DNA of 64,000 nucleotides. Origin: Pelomonas sp. Root1217. Lineage in GTDB: Bacteria > Pseudomonadota > Gammaproteobacteria > Burkholderiales > Burkholderiaceae_C. The stretch covers positions 127,515-191,514 of the forward strand of contig NZ_LMDC01000027.1 in NCBI RefSeq assembly GCF_001425705.1. Direction: 5' to 3'. The notes below the pieces were generated by a model. That model made no database searches and was not told where the DNA came from. It worked only from the letters and a program-made list of their open reading frames with translations. A program made the translations under genes and the position numbers. Positions within the stretch are counted from its first letter, which is position 1. Every line of letters starts with the position of its first letter. Positions 39,339-46,116 of this stretch are shown here, piece by piece.

Positions 39339-40271
39339 TTAACCCTTGCGCGCCTGCGTCTCGAGGTCGGCCGAATGGCTGCGGCAGGCGGCCAGCAGCG
39401 ACAGCAGGTTGGGGTCACGCTCCCGCGTGCGCAGGAAGACGACGCTGATCTTCTGCTTCATCTGGTAGCGCGCCGCCAGTGGCACGAGGCAGACGCTGCG
39501 CGGAAGCACGCCACGCACGCGCCCCGGCAGCAGCGTGCAGCCGATGCCGCCGCCCACCAGGTTCATCAACGAGAAGATGTCACTGGTGGTCATGACGACA
39601 TTGGGCTCGAAGCCCGCAACCTGGAAGGCTTCGACGAAGCGGTCGTGCGTCACATAGCCCTCGTTCAGCGACACGAAGCGCTCGTCGGCGCAGGCACCCA
39701 GGTCCACCTCGGGCTGGCGGGCGTAGGCTGAGTCGGCGGGCGCGGCGAAGAAGATCTCGTCCTCGAACAGCAGCTGCGACTCGACGTCCGCCGCGCCCTC
39801 GGGGAAGCCCATCACCGTCGCGTCCACGGCGCCATCACGCAGCTTGCGCAGCAGGTCGCTGTTGGAGCCCAGCACCAGTTCGGTCTGGATGTCGGGCTTG
39901 CGCAGGCGCAGCGCCATGATGAGGGCCGGCACGGTGCCGCTGGTCAGCGAGTACAGCGAGCCGATGCGGATGCGGTCGGCCGCGTAGCCGGCGATCTCAC
40001 GCGTGGCACGGATGCCGTGGGCCATGGCCTGCAACACCTCGCGGGCCACGTCGGCCAGCGCGTGGGCCGCGTCATTGGGCTGCAGGTTGCGGCCTTCCAG
40101 CCGGAACAGGCTGCAGCGCGTGCCCGTCTCCAGCGAATGCAGCGCTCGGTGCACGCTGACCGCGCTAATGCCCAGCCGCTCGGCCGCCCGCGCGAGATTG
40201 CCGCTCTCCATGAAGGCCAGCAGGATCTCGAGCTTGCGAAAGGTGATCTCTTCGTCAATGCGGTGGAGCAT
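39339..40271 (-). CDS. mdcR: LysR-family regulator of malonate metabolism
   Basis: A 310-residue LysR protein. The helix-turn-helix is at residues 12-60 (ITFRKLEILLAFMESGNLARAAERL, cut here at family boundaries, then SVHRALHSLE). The effector domain includes RIRIGSLYSLTSGTVPALI. This sequence type, with SLYSLT and the adjacent mdc genes, matches MdcR/MadR. Unlike many LysR genes it is not divergent from its target: it lies directly upstream on the same strand, so read-through could also feed the operon. Confidence 0.85.
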   Translation of the reverse strand: MLHRIDEEITFRKLEILLAFMESGNLARAAERLGISAVSVHRALHSLETGTRCSLFRLEGRNLQPNDAAHALADVAREVLQAMAHGIRATREIAGYAADRIRIGSLYSLTSGTVPALIMALRLRKPDIQTELVLGSNSDLLRKLRDGAVDATVMGFPEGAADVESQLLFEDEIFFAAPADSAYARQPEVDLGACADERFVSLNEGYVTHDRFVEAFQVAGFEPNVVMTTSDIFSLMNLVGGGIGCTLLPGRVRGVLPRSVCLVPLAARYQMKQKISVVFLRTRERDPNLLSLLAACRSHSADLETQARKG

Positions 40272-40305
40272 GGGCCGGCATCCTAGGCCCGGGCGGCGTC
40301 AGGTG

Positions 40306-40884
40306 TCAGATGTGCGCCGCGGCCAACCCACCCAGCACGATGCCGATGCCGCCAGCGGCGATGGTGGCCCATTCCATCCAGCGGCGCTTGGTCAGCAGCG
40401 CGATGGCGGCCAGCGCGATGGAGACCTGCAGCGCCGTCGTCGCCTGGGCCCAGCGGTGATGCATGTGCAGCTGCGCCTCGCTCTGCTCGTCGAAGTGCTT
40501 GGACTCGGCTTCCAGCGCTTCGGCCTTCTCCTTGATCTCGGCCTTTTCCTTCTCGTAGCGAGCAACCTTGTCGCGGTACTTGGTCTTGGCTTCTTCGCTA
40601 GGGCTCAGCTCCAGCGCGAGCTCCGCGAGGTTCTGCTTGCTGCTCTTGGACTGGTAGTAGTTCCACTGGTTGCCGGCCTCGGTCTTCTTGATGGCCGCGT
40701 CGTTTTTCAGGATGCCGGCATTGGCCTGCGTGGCCCCGCCCATGTAGGAGAAACCGGCGCCGAGCGTGGCCAGGATGGCCGTGATGACCGCCAACTGACC
40801 CGCGAAGCCCTTGGGTTCGTGCTGGGCCGCGTGTTCCAACTCGTGTTCGTGCGGGCCGTGGACGTGGAAGCCGTGTCCGGACAT
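40306..40884 (-). CDS. DUF4337 membrane protein
   Basis: The start is the ATG at 40884 (MSGHGFHVHGPHEHELEH), 4 bp after the folA stop; 192 aa. It has a His-rich N-terminal tail, a first membrane helix (GFAGQLAVITAILATLGAGFSY), a charged coiled coil (about residues 75-130; ARYEKEKAEIKEKAEALEAES), and two C-terminal helices. This layout and the NDAAIKKTEAGNQWNYYQSKS stretch are typical of DUF4337. The function is unknown. Confidence 0.83.
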   Translation of the reverse strand: MSGHGFHVHGPHEHELEHAAQHEPKGFAGQLAVITAILATLGAGFSYMGGATQANAGILKNDAAIKKTEAGNQWNYYQSKSSKQNLAELALELSPSEEAKTKYRDKVARYEKEKAEIKEKAEALEAESKHFDEQSEAQLHMHHRWAQATTALQVSIALAAIALLTKRRWMEWATIAAGGIGIVLGGLAAAHI

Positions 40885-40888
40885 GTGT

Positions 40889-41386
40889 TTATTCCTTGCG
40901 TAGATAGTCGACGAAATCGAAGGCCAGGCCGGCAGCACTCGTGCGCCGCTCGCGGTTGGCTTCGATGAATTGGTCTCGCGGCCAGGCCGGGAAATACCGG
41001 TCCGCATCCGGGAAGACGGCATCCACCTCGGTCAACGCCAGCTTGTCAGCCCGCGGCAAGGCCAGCGCGTAGATCTCGCCGCCGCCGATGACGCAGGCCT
41101 CGGGCGCGTCCTGACAGGCGGCCAGCGCGGCATCCAGGCTCGCGAACACCTCGGCGCCGGGCAGTTCGACGTTCGAACGGCTGATGACGAGATTGCGGCG
41201 GCGCGGGAGCGGACGGAACTTCGCGGGAATGGAGTCCCAGGTCTTGCGCCCCATGATGACCGGCTTGCCCAGGGTCAGCGCCTTGAAGTGCGCCATGTCC
41301 TCAGGAAGGTGCCAGAGCAGCGCGTTGTTGCGCCCGATGGCACCGTCGCGGGCCACCGCTGCGACGAGCGTGATCTTCTGGCTCAT
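40889..41386 (-). CDS. folA: Dihydrofolate reductase
   Basis: 165 residues, with the family motifs [26 protein letters not shown] (read across two segments), [15 protein letters not shown] and [12 protein letters not shown]. It reduces dihydrofolate to tetrahydrofolate with NADPH, recycling the dihydrofolate made by ThyA. The start overlaps the thyA stop (ATGA), so the pair is translationally coupled. Confidence 0.95.
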   Translation of the reverse strand: MSQKITLVAAVARDGAIGRNNALLWHLPEDMAHFKALTLGKPVIMGRKTWDSIPAKFRPLPRRRNLVISRSNVELPGAEVFASLDAALAACQDAPEACVIGGGEIYALALPRADKLALTEVDAVFPDADRYFPAWPRDQFIEANRERRTSAAGLAFDFVDYLRKE

Positions 41387-42198
41387 ACCGCAACGGGCGC
41401 CTTGATGGCCGGGTGCGGGTCATAGCCGATCAGCTCGAAGTCCTCGAACTCGTAATCGAGGATCGACGCGGGCCGGCGCTTGATCGTCATCGTCGGGTAA
41501 GGCCGTGGTTCACGGGCGAGCTGGGTCTGCACCTGCTCGACGTGGTTGTCGTAGATGTGACAGTCGCCGCCGGTCCAGATGAAGTCACCCAGAGCAAGGT
41601 CGCATTGCTGGGCCAGCATCATGGTCAGCAGCGCGTAGCTCGCGATGTTGAAGGGCACGCCCAAGAAGATGTCGGCGCTGCGCTGGTAGAGCTGGCAGGA
41701 GAGCTTGCCGTCGGCCACATAGAACTGGAAGAACGCATGGCAGGGCATCAACGCCATCTTGGACAGCTCGGCCACGTTCCAGGCGCTGACGATGATGCGG
41801 CGCGAGTCCGGGTTGGTTTTCAGCTGCTTCACGACCTCGGCGATCTGGTCGATATGGCCGCCGTCCGGCGTCGGCCAGGAGCGCCACTGCACGCCGTAGA
41901 CCGGCCCCAGGTCGCCGTCCTCACGCGCCCACTCGTTCCAGATCGTCACGCCGCGCTCCTGCAGCCAGCGGGCGTTGCTGTCGCCGCGCAGGAACCACAA
42001 CAGCTCCAGCACGATGGACTTCAGGTGCACCTTCTTGGTCGTCACCAGCGGGAAGCCCTGGGCCAGGTCAAAGCGCATCTGGTGGCCGAACACGCTGCGC
42101 GTGCCTGTGCCTGTGCGGTCGCTTTTCTGCACGCCGTGTTCGAACACATGGCGCATGAAGTCTTCGTATTGCTGTGGGGGGCGGAGCGGGGTGGTCAT
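41383..42198 (-). CDS. thyA: Thymidylate synthase
   Basis: From the ATG at 42198 ([18 protein letters not shown]) the product is 271 aa; an ATG three codons earlier is also possible. Motifs: [19 protein letters not shown], the nucleophile cysteine in [28 protein letters not shown] and the dUMP-binding HIYDNHVEQ. It methylates dUMP to dTMP using methylene-tetrahydrofolate. It is the last conserved housekeeping gene before the cassette array. Confidence 0.96.
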   Translation of the reverse strand: MTTPLRPPQQYEDFMRHVFEHGVQKSDRTGTGTRSVFGHQMRFDLAQGFPLVTTKKVHLKSIVLELLWFLRGDSNARWLQERGVTIWNEWAREDGDLGPVYGVQWRSWPTPDGGHIDQIAEVVKQLKTNPDSRRIIVSAWNVAELSKMALMPCHAFFQFYVADGKLSCQLYQRSADIFLGVPFNIASYALLTMMLAQQCDLALGDFIWTGGDCHIYDNHVEQVQTQLAREPRPYPTMTIKRRPASILDYEFEDFELIGYDPHPAIKAPVAV

Positions 42199-42207
42199 GC
42201 GTCGCAT

Positions 42208-42553
42208 TGTCCGACAGCCTCCAACAGGGTTGCGGGGCGCGCGGCATCCACCGCATGACCGGCGCGATCGCGACGCCTGCTCGGACATTGCTGGCTCACC
42301 GCGGCTCGGCGCCGTCAATCTCTGAGTAAGCCGCGCTTGGCTGGCATGACGCGGGGTGCCCGATAGGGGGCTGCGCTTAGGGGGTGGTGGCGCGGCCGTC
42401 AGTCGACACGTGGCGGGATCAGATCCCGCGCAGCGGGTCCAAATGATCGGCAGTTCGCGACCCGGTGCAGCCGCAGGCCCAAGCGTCGTCGACGTCAGCA
42501 AGGTGCCCGAAGCGGACGTCGGCACAGGCCTACCAAGCTTCCCTAAAGCTGCC
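42208..42553. other. Non-coding gap between thyA and the cassette array
   Basis: 346 bp with no gene I can support. It contains a perfect 17-bp palindrome GCGGGATC-A-GATCCCGC (42413-42429) next to a CCCGCGCAGCGGG hairpin. It should hold the thyA promoter. No further attC site was recognised in it, so it marks the downstream end of the array. Confidence 0.6.
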
Positions 42554-42610
42554 GCTCAACGTTGGCGCTCAGCGGGCGGAGAAGCCGTCCGCTGCAGCAA
42601 ATGGTTAAGT
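42554..42610 (-). other. attC site A (57 bp), end of cassette 1
   Basis: Ends are GCTCAAC (42554-42560) and GTTAAGT (42604-42610). The arms GCGGGCGG and CCGTCCGC pair around AGAAG. The stop codon of cassette ORF 1 lies inside it, so its last 14 codons are attC-derived. Confidence 0.88.
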
Positions 42611-43149
42611 CGACTGCTCGATCCCGGTTGGTTCTGAAAGAAGAACACGAGGTCGCGGACCGTCTTGACCTTGCCGAAGTACGGGTTGCCGCCACTCTCG
42701 TCAATGGATATCCCGGTACGCGCTTCGACTTCTTGTGCGAGGTCCATGTCCAAGTCGTCGTCATCGAGCAATAGGTCTTCCTTCAGCCGGTCGTCCGCAC
42801 GCACCGGAAACGCCGGATGAATGTGCTTGAGATGCCCTTGCAACTGCTCGTACACCGCGCGAATGATCCACGTGTTTACTGCACGCGTGTCGAAGTCCTC
42901 GGCGAACTCGCAAATCGATTGGCCGTCGCGTTTCGACGCGAGCGTTAGCAGTTTTCTTGCTTCGCGCTGACTCTGCTGTCGCGCAAGCAAGATGAGCACG
43001 GTCAGCGTACTCGCCGCGATGACAAATGCCGCAGGTTTAGCGATAGCGGAGTACACGCCTGATGCCGAGATGCACGCGATCAACAGCCAGCCGGCGAAGG
43101 GCATCGGCTGACGCGAGAAGCGAGGCATGTGACGGGAGGCGACGCGCAT
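42556..43149 (-). CDS. Cassette 1 ORF: membrane-anchored, acyl-carrier-like protein
   Basis: 197 residues from the ATG at 43149, 8 bp after the cassette core. Two membrane helices (MPFAGWLLIACISASGVYS and KPAAFVIAASTLTVLILLA) are followed by a cytoplasmic domain. The part LKEDLLLDDDDLDMDLAQEV, then TGISIDESGG and VKTVRDLVFFFQNQ, resembles the helix II-IV region of acyl carrier or DUF1493-like proteins. Aspartates stand where the phosphopantetheine serine would be, so it is unlikely to be a working carrier. The final LLQRTASPPAERQR is translated attC. The function is unknown. Confidence 0.7.
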   Translation of the reverse strand: MRVASRHMPRFSRQPMPFAGWLLIACISASGVYSAIAKPAAFVIAASTLTVLILLARQQSQREARKLLTLASKRDGQSICEFAEDFDTRAVNTWIIRAVYEQLQGHLKHIHPAFPVRADDRLKEDLLLDDDDLDMDLAQEVEARTGISIDESGGNPYFGKVKTVRDLVFFFQNQPGSSSRLNHLLQRTASPPAERQR

Positions 43150-43157
43150 GGGGTGCG

Positions 43158-43214
43158 ACTTAAGGTTAGCGCTCAGCGGGCAGCGAAGCCGTCCGCTGCA
43201 GCAAAGGGTTAGAC
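43158..43214 (-). other. attC site B (57 bp), core altered
   Basis: Ends are ACTTAAG (43158-43164) and GTTAGAC (43208-43214), around GCGGGCAGCG and CCGTCCGC arms. On the minus strand the core reads CTTAAGT instead of GTTAAGT. The R'' box of cassette 1 (ACTTAAC in site A) predicts GTTAAGT, so one G-to-C change at the cleavage-adjacent base is inferred. Confidence 0.85.
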
Positions 43215-43242
43215 CGCAAACTGAAGGTGGCCAAGCTCATAC

Positions 43243-43641
43243 TCATTCGTACTTCGGTGAACGCAAGATGCGTCGAACAAAGGGTGCTAGCCCAAGCCAA
43301 AGCATGGAACCAACCGCTGACAAACGGAGCATGTTTGCGAGGCCCTCCAAGGTGAACATGCGCGTTTCCGCGCGCGCTGTCCTTTCATCAAATCCATCCG
43401 CCTTGCAGGTCGCGACGGCTTCACCGCAATAGTTGGCATCGTCAAGCGGCCCATTTTTTGCCAGTGCCACGCAAGTCGGTACCTTGCTGCTTTCCCTTGC
43501 CCAACAATCCCAACGCTCCTGATGTGATCGAACAGCAGCGTCTCCCGCCTGGACGCGCAGCACCTCGCAGAGCAGCGTGGCACTACACAGGCACGCGGCA
43601 ACTATTGCCGATGGCCTTGCGAGATATTTCTTGCGTTGCAC
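43243..43641 (-). CDS. Cassette 2 ORF: membrane protein of unknown function
   Basis: 132 residues from a GTG at 43641 (read MQRKKYLARPSAIVAACLC); no better start is present and the ribosome site is weak. An N-terminal membrane helix (SAIVAACLCSATLLCEVLRV) is followed by a soluble segment with three cysteines (DCWARE, PTCVAL, NYCGEAVATCKADGFDE) that probably faces the periplasm. A C-terminal helix (LRLSAVGSMLWLGLAPFV) and a basic tail follow. No family is recognised. Confidence 0.6.
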   Translation of the reverse strand: MQRKKYLARPSAIVAACLCSATLLCEVLRVQAGDAAVRSHQERWDCWARESSKVPTCVALAKNGPLDDANYCGEAVATCKADGFDERTARAETRMFTLEGLANMLRLSAVGSMLWLGLAPFVRRILRSPKYE

Positions 43642-43666
43642 GAGAGAAATCGGTGTAGTTGGCGCG

Positions 43667-43723
43667 GTCTACCGTCCAAGGTCAGCGGGCGGCGAAGCCG
43701 TCCGCTGCAGCGAAAGGTTAGGC
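43667..43723 (-). other. attC site C (57 bp), core altered
   Basis: Ends are GTCTACC (43667-43673) and GTTAGGC (43717-43723), around AGCGGGCGGCG and CCGTCCGCT arms. The minus-strand core is GGTAGAC where cassette 2's own R'' (GTCTAAC) predicts GTTAGAC, i.e. one T-to-G change within GTT. Confidence 0.85.
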
Positions 43724-44131
43724 ATCTTCGCGCCCGTACACATGGGAAACAAGATATCCGATAAGCAACCCCAGGCACGGGCCGCCGACCCAAATGCCCG
43801 CCACTAGCGGCGACCACGGTCGAGGAAACTGCTCGAATGCAGTGGCGAGCAAGCTGAGTACTGCAAGAAGAATCGGTACGACCATGGAACGGCGCGGCGA
43901 CAGATAGCCGGCAAGCATGCCGGCAACCATTGAACCGAGAAATACGGACCCTTGAATGACATACCAAACCCAGTGACTGGTGTTATCGGGATGCTCGACC
44001 CACTCAACCTTGTCGCCACTAGAAAGCGACAAAAGTCGCATTGCAACAAGCACGACTATGGGGAGAAAAGTCTTGAGCCCAAGTTGCACCAGCCAGCCAA
44101 CTACAACCCCGAGCCAAGCCGAGCGCTTCAT
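43718..44131 (-). CDS. Cassette 3 ORF: four-helix membrane protein
   Basis: 137 residues from the ATG at 44131 (MKRSAWLGVVVGWLVQLGL); a TTG at 44164 would add 11 residues. Four hydrophobic helices are clear: around GWLVQLGLKTFLPIVVLVAM, YVIQGSVFLGSMVAGMLAGY, MVVPILLAVLSLLATAF and AGIWVGGPCLGLLIGYLVS. The TAA stop lies inside the end of attC C. It is a small integral membrane protein of unknown role, as is common among chromosomal integron cassettes. Confidence 0.65.
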   Translation of the reverse strand: MKRSAWLGVVVGWLVQLGLKTFLPIVVLVAMRLLSLSSGDKVEWVEHPDNTSHWVWYVIQGSVFLGSMVAGMLAGYLSPRRSMVVPILLAVLSLLATAFEQFPRPWSPLVAGIWVGGPCLGLLIGYLVSHVYGREDA

Positions 44132-44165
44132 AGAACTTTGCCTATTCGTAGTCCGCCCATGCAAT

Positions 44166-44234
44166 GCCTAACGTCTGAATTCAGCCGACCAGCCAGCGAA
44201 GCTGGCGCAGGTCGGCTGCAATGAATGGTTAGGC
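44166..44234 (-). other. attC site D (69 bp)
   Basis: Both ends are perfect: GCCTAAC (44166-44172) and GTTAGGC (44228-44234). Inside, GCCGACCAGCCAGC and GCTGGCGCAGGTCGGC pair around GAA. On the minus strand the left arm (CCATTCATTGCAGCCGAC) and right arm (GTCGGCTGAATTCAGAC) match the canonical attC layout closely, which fixes the array orientation. Confidence 0.92.
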
Positions 44235-44265
44235 GACAGGTTGCGCGATCCGCATGCGGGGACAT

Positions 44266-45060
44266 TCACGATGGCTCGCCTACGTCGACACCGCCGACTG
44301 CAGGGATCTGACAGCTTGAACGCGCCTCTCGCACGATTGAGAGTTGCAGCGCTCCGTACGAATGATTGCTTGCTGTGTCCGCCGGCCACGAAACACTCAG
44401 CACCACTTTGGCCTCGGCGCAAAACTTGATCTGCGACGGCGTCTTGGTGCACACCATCTCCGGCGTCTGTACTTTTGCACTCCTTGGACTTGCAAACCCA
44501 CAGTAGAAGCCGGAGAGCAACAGCTTCTTGTATGCGCTCTGACCATTAGCAGGAAGCTCCAATGAGCGAATGTAGGCTTGCAACTCTGTCTCGGCTGCCC
44601 CGCGAGCGGCCAAGAATTCGGCGGGCACCTTGCGGGAAGGGCTACAGAAAACCCTGACAGAACGCACCCGAATGTCATCTAGGTGCACCAACAGCTCATC
44701 GCGTGTCGCCCACGGGAGAGGCTGGGCAAATCTTGCTGGGACTGACAGGTCGTCACAATGAGGCCCGAAGCCTGATGGCTGCTTGCGGCAATGCCACATA
44801 GGATCTGCGCCTGGAGCATATTCACCTGCTGGCAATATCCCGCAGCGGAAACCCTCTGCCAGCAATGTGTCAAGCGCGAAAGCCGCGGAACGGCCTTCAA
44901 TCCCGAGTGGTCCAACGTAGTCGCGCTCAACTCGGTCACCGGCGGCTAGGCGATTCGTCACTGCAGGAATCGTCTCTGGCGACGCACTCTGAGGCACTAT
45001 CAATACCGCAAAAAAGATCAGCGCGAGCATTTGACCGCGGCGAATAGTCTCTCGCTTCAC
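44266..45060 (-). CDS. Cassette 4 ORF: exported protein of unknown function
   Basis: 264 residues from a GTG at 45060, 6 bp from the cassette core. The N-terminus is a signal peptide (RRGQMLALIFFAVLIVPQSA, with cleavage near SASPE). The mature protein has seven or more cysteines (FRCGIL, WHCRKQ, HCDDLS, VFCSPS, YCGFAS, VCTKTP, FCAEA), suggesting disulfides in the periplasm or outside. It looks like two related halves: FRCGILPAGEYAPGADPMWHC and FYCGFASPRSAKVQTPEMVC have similar spacing. No known family is recognised. Confidence 0.68.
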   Translation of the reverse strand: MKRETIRRGQMLALIFFAVLIVPQSASPETIPAVTNRLAAGDRVERDYVGPLGIEGRSAAFALDTLLAEGFRCGILPAGEYAPGADPMWHCRKQPSGFGPHCDDLSVPARFAQPLPWATRDELLVHLDDIRVRSVRVFCSPSRKVPAEFLAARGAAETELQAYIRSLELPANGQSAYKKLLLSGFYCGFASPRSAKVQTPEMVCTKTPSQIKFCAEAKVVLSVSWPADTASNHSYGALQLSIVREARSSCQIPAVGGVDVGEPS

Positions 45061-45065
45061 ATGAC

Positions 45066-45194
45066 GCCTAACGTTCGAGTTAACCGGTGCGCGGAGGCAG
45101 GACGCCTTGGCCCGGTTGGCGAAAATGTATCGCGTACCGCCGACCGGGCGAAGGTGGCCTGCCGTAGCGCGTCCGATTGAAAGATGGGTTAGGC
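45066..45194 (-). other. attC site E (129 bp, long type)
   Basis: Perfect ends GCCTAAC (45066-45072) and GTTAGGC (45188-45194) enclose a long imperfect palindrome (e.g. GGACGC with GCGTCC, and CCGGTTGGCG with CGCCGACCGG). At 129 bp it is more than twice the length of the other sites and near the size of Vibrio repeats. Confidence 0.88.
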
Positions 45195-45216
45195 CGCAAC
45201 TCGCCGAGCGGTTGGT

Positions 45217-45729
45217 TCATACGAACTGGATCACAACGCGACTGATCCGGAACCCTTCGCGCAGTCCGGTTAGCTGGTTGAACTTGAAGCACACGATGTA
45301 CTCGGTGTAATCGAAAGCGGCCGAGCCGTCCCTGGGTGACAAGTGCAGCCGAAGAATGAGATCCGCAGAATTCGCTGAGGCCTCCTTGCCAAAGTTCATT
45401 TCGCTGACGGACCAGCTACCTTCTTCTCGGCAGAAGTCCCGGGCGACCTGCTTGGCAATCGCTTCGAATTCATGGAATCGAGTTAGGGAGAAGCGAGCAA
45501 GCTCTAGAACTGCGGTGTCAGGCTGTTCTCGCGTCCCGGGCAGGACAACCACAACAGAGGCGTTGCTGCTCGACTCCCACTCGTCGCCCTTGAAGACAAG
45601 CTCGTTCAGCGCGCTTGCGGTGGGACCCGGGAGTACAGGAACTGTGCCTGGGAAGTACTGCGCCTCAATCTCTTCATCGGAGATCGAATCATCGTCATCG
45701 GAGTGAAGGTCTTTGCGTTGCGGCGCCAT
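45217..45729 (-). CDS. Cassette 5 ORF: soluble protein of unknown function
   Basis: 170 residues from the ATG at 45729 (MAPQRKDLHSDDDDSISDEE), 15 bp after the cassette core. The N-terminus is very acidic; the rest alternates strands and helices (SNASVVVVLPGTRE, FHEFEAIAKQVARDF, ADLILRLHLSPRDG, YTEYIVCFKFNQL, RISRVVIQFV). No signal peptide or membrane helix is seen, so it is probably cytoplasmic. No family is recognised. The open frame continues upstream through attC F, but those codons are attC-derived and unlikely to be used. Confidence 0.7.
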   Translation of the reverse strand: MAPQRKDLHSDDDDSISDEEIEAQYFPGTVPVLPGPTASALNELVFKGDEWESSSNASVVVVLPGTREQPDTAVLELARFSLTRFHEFEAIAKQVARDFCREEGSWSVSEMNFGKEASANSADLILRLHLSPRDGSAAFDYTEYIVCFKFNQLTGLREGFRISRVVIQFV

Positions 45730-45743
45730 TGCGTTCCTCTGCG

Positions 45744-45800
45744 GCCTAACGTGCGAGTTCAGCGGGCGCCGCAGGCGTCCGCTGGAATGACCGGTTATGC
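45744..45800 (-). other. attC site F (57 bp)
   Basis: Ends are GCCTAAC (45744-45750) and GTTATGC (45794-45800), with AGCGGGCGCC and GGCGTCCGCT arms around GCA. The unusual GTTATGC end is matched by the GCATAAC at site G, as expected if both come from one cassette. Confidence 0.9.
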
Positions 45801-46060
45801 CGAGCGCTGTTGGTCGAAGTACCGGTGGCCGCGACACGACGAAGACGCCGAAGTTGAAACCCGTCGCAGGCTGAGGCGAGCAGGCTTGGTGGACTAGCCG
45901 GAAGCGCATTGCAGGCGGAAGCCGATACCGCGCGGCTGGCCACGCGTGACACCGACACGCGCTCGCCCCGACCCGCGGACCGCTCGGCCGCCGACGCGAC
46001 GAGGCCGCCGCGCAAGCAAGGCACAAAGCCCGTGATGGAGTTCAACCTAGCCTGCTGCAT
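45746..46060 (-). CDS. Cassette 6 ORF, start codon inside the attC core; doubtful
   Basis: A 104-codon frame whose ATG (46060) is part of the recombination core GTTATGC and whose TAG lies in the core of site F. The product (MQQARLNSITGFVPCLRGGL and onward) is basic, Arg/Ala/Ser-rich and low in complexity, and its last residues SFQRTPAAPAELAR are attC-derived. It lacks a recognisable ribosome site and may not be expressed. The cassette is only about 260 bp and may carry no gene, as some do. Confidence 0.35.
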   Translation of the reverse strand: MQQARLNSITGFVPCLRGGLVASAAERSAGRGERVSVSRVASRAVSASACNALPASPPSLLASACDGFQLRRLRRVAATGTSTNSARHNRSFQRTPAAPAELAR

Positions 46061-46116
46061 AACGTGGCAGGTGAGCGGCGCCACGCAGTGGCGTCCGTTC
46101 TAGCGACAGGTTCTCT
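46057..46116 (-). other. attC site G (60 bp), degenerate outer end
   Basis: The inner end GCATAAC (46057-46063) is intact; the outer end is GTTCTCT (46110-46116), which departs from GTTRRRY. The internal arms GCGGCGCCACGC and GTGGCGTCCGT pair. It would close a further cassette upstream, whose start I could not find. Confidence 0.7.

Larger units (their letters stand above)
42554..46116 (-). mobile_element. Integron gene-cassette array without integrase (CALIN), six complete cassettes
   Basis: Seven attC-like sites (A to G) each run from RYYYAAC-type to GTTRRRY-type 7-mers on the plus strand around an imperfect palindrome, and each lies directly after the 3' end of a minus-strand ORF. Read on the minus strand they have canonical attC polarity, e.g. 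site D (GCCTAACCATTCATTGCAGC to ATTCAGACGTTAGGC). Each cassette holds a single ORF starting close to its 5' core. The cassettes are visibly less GC-rich and differ in composition from each other. No intI gene is found on either side, so the set is a CALIN; its upstream flank has a LexA box. Confidence 0.9.
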
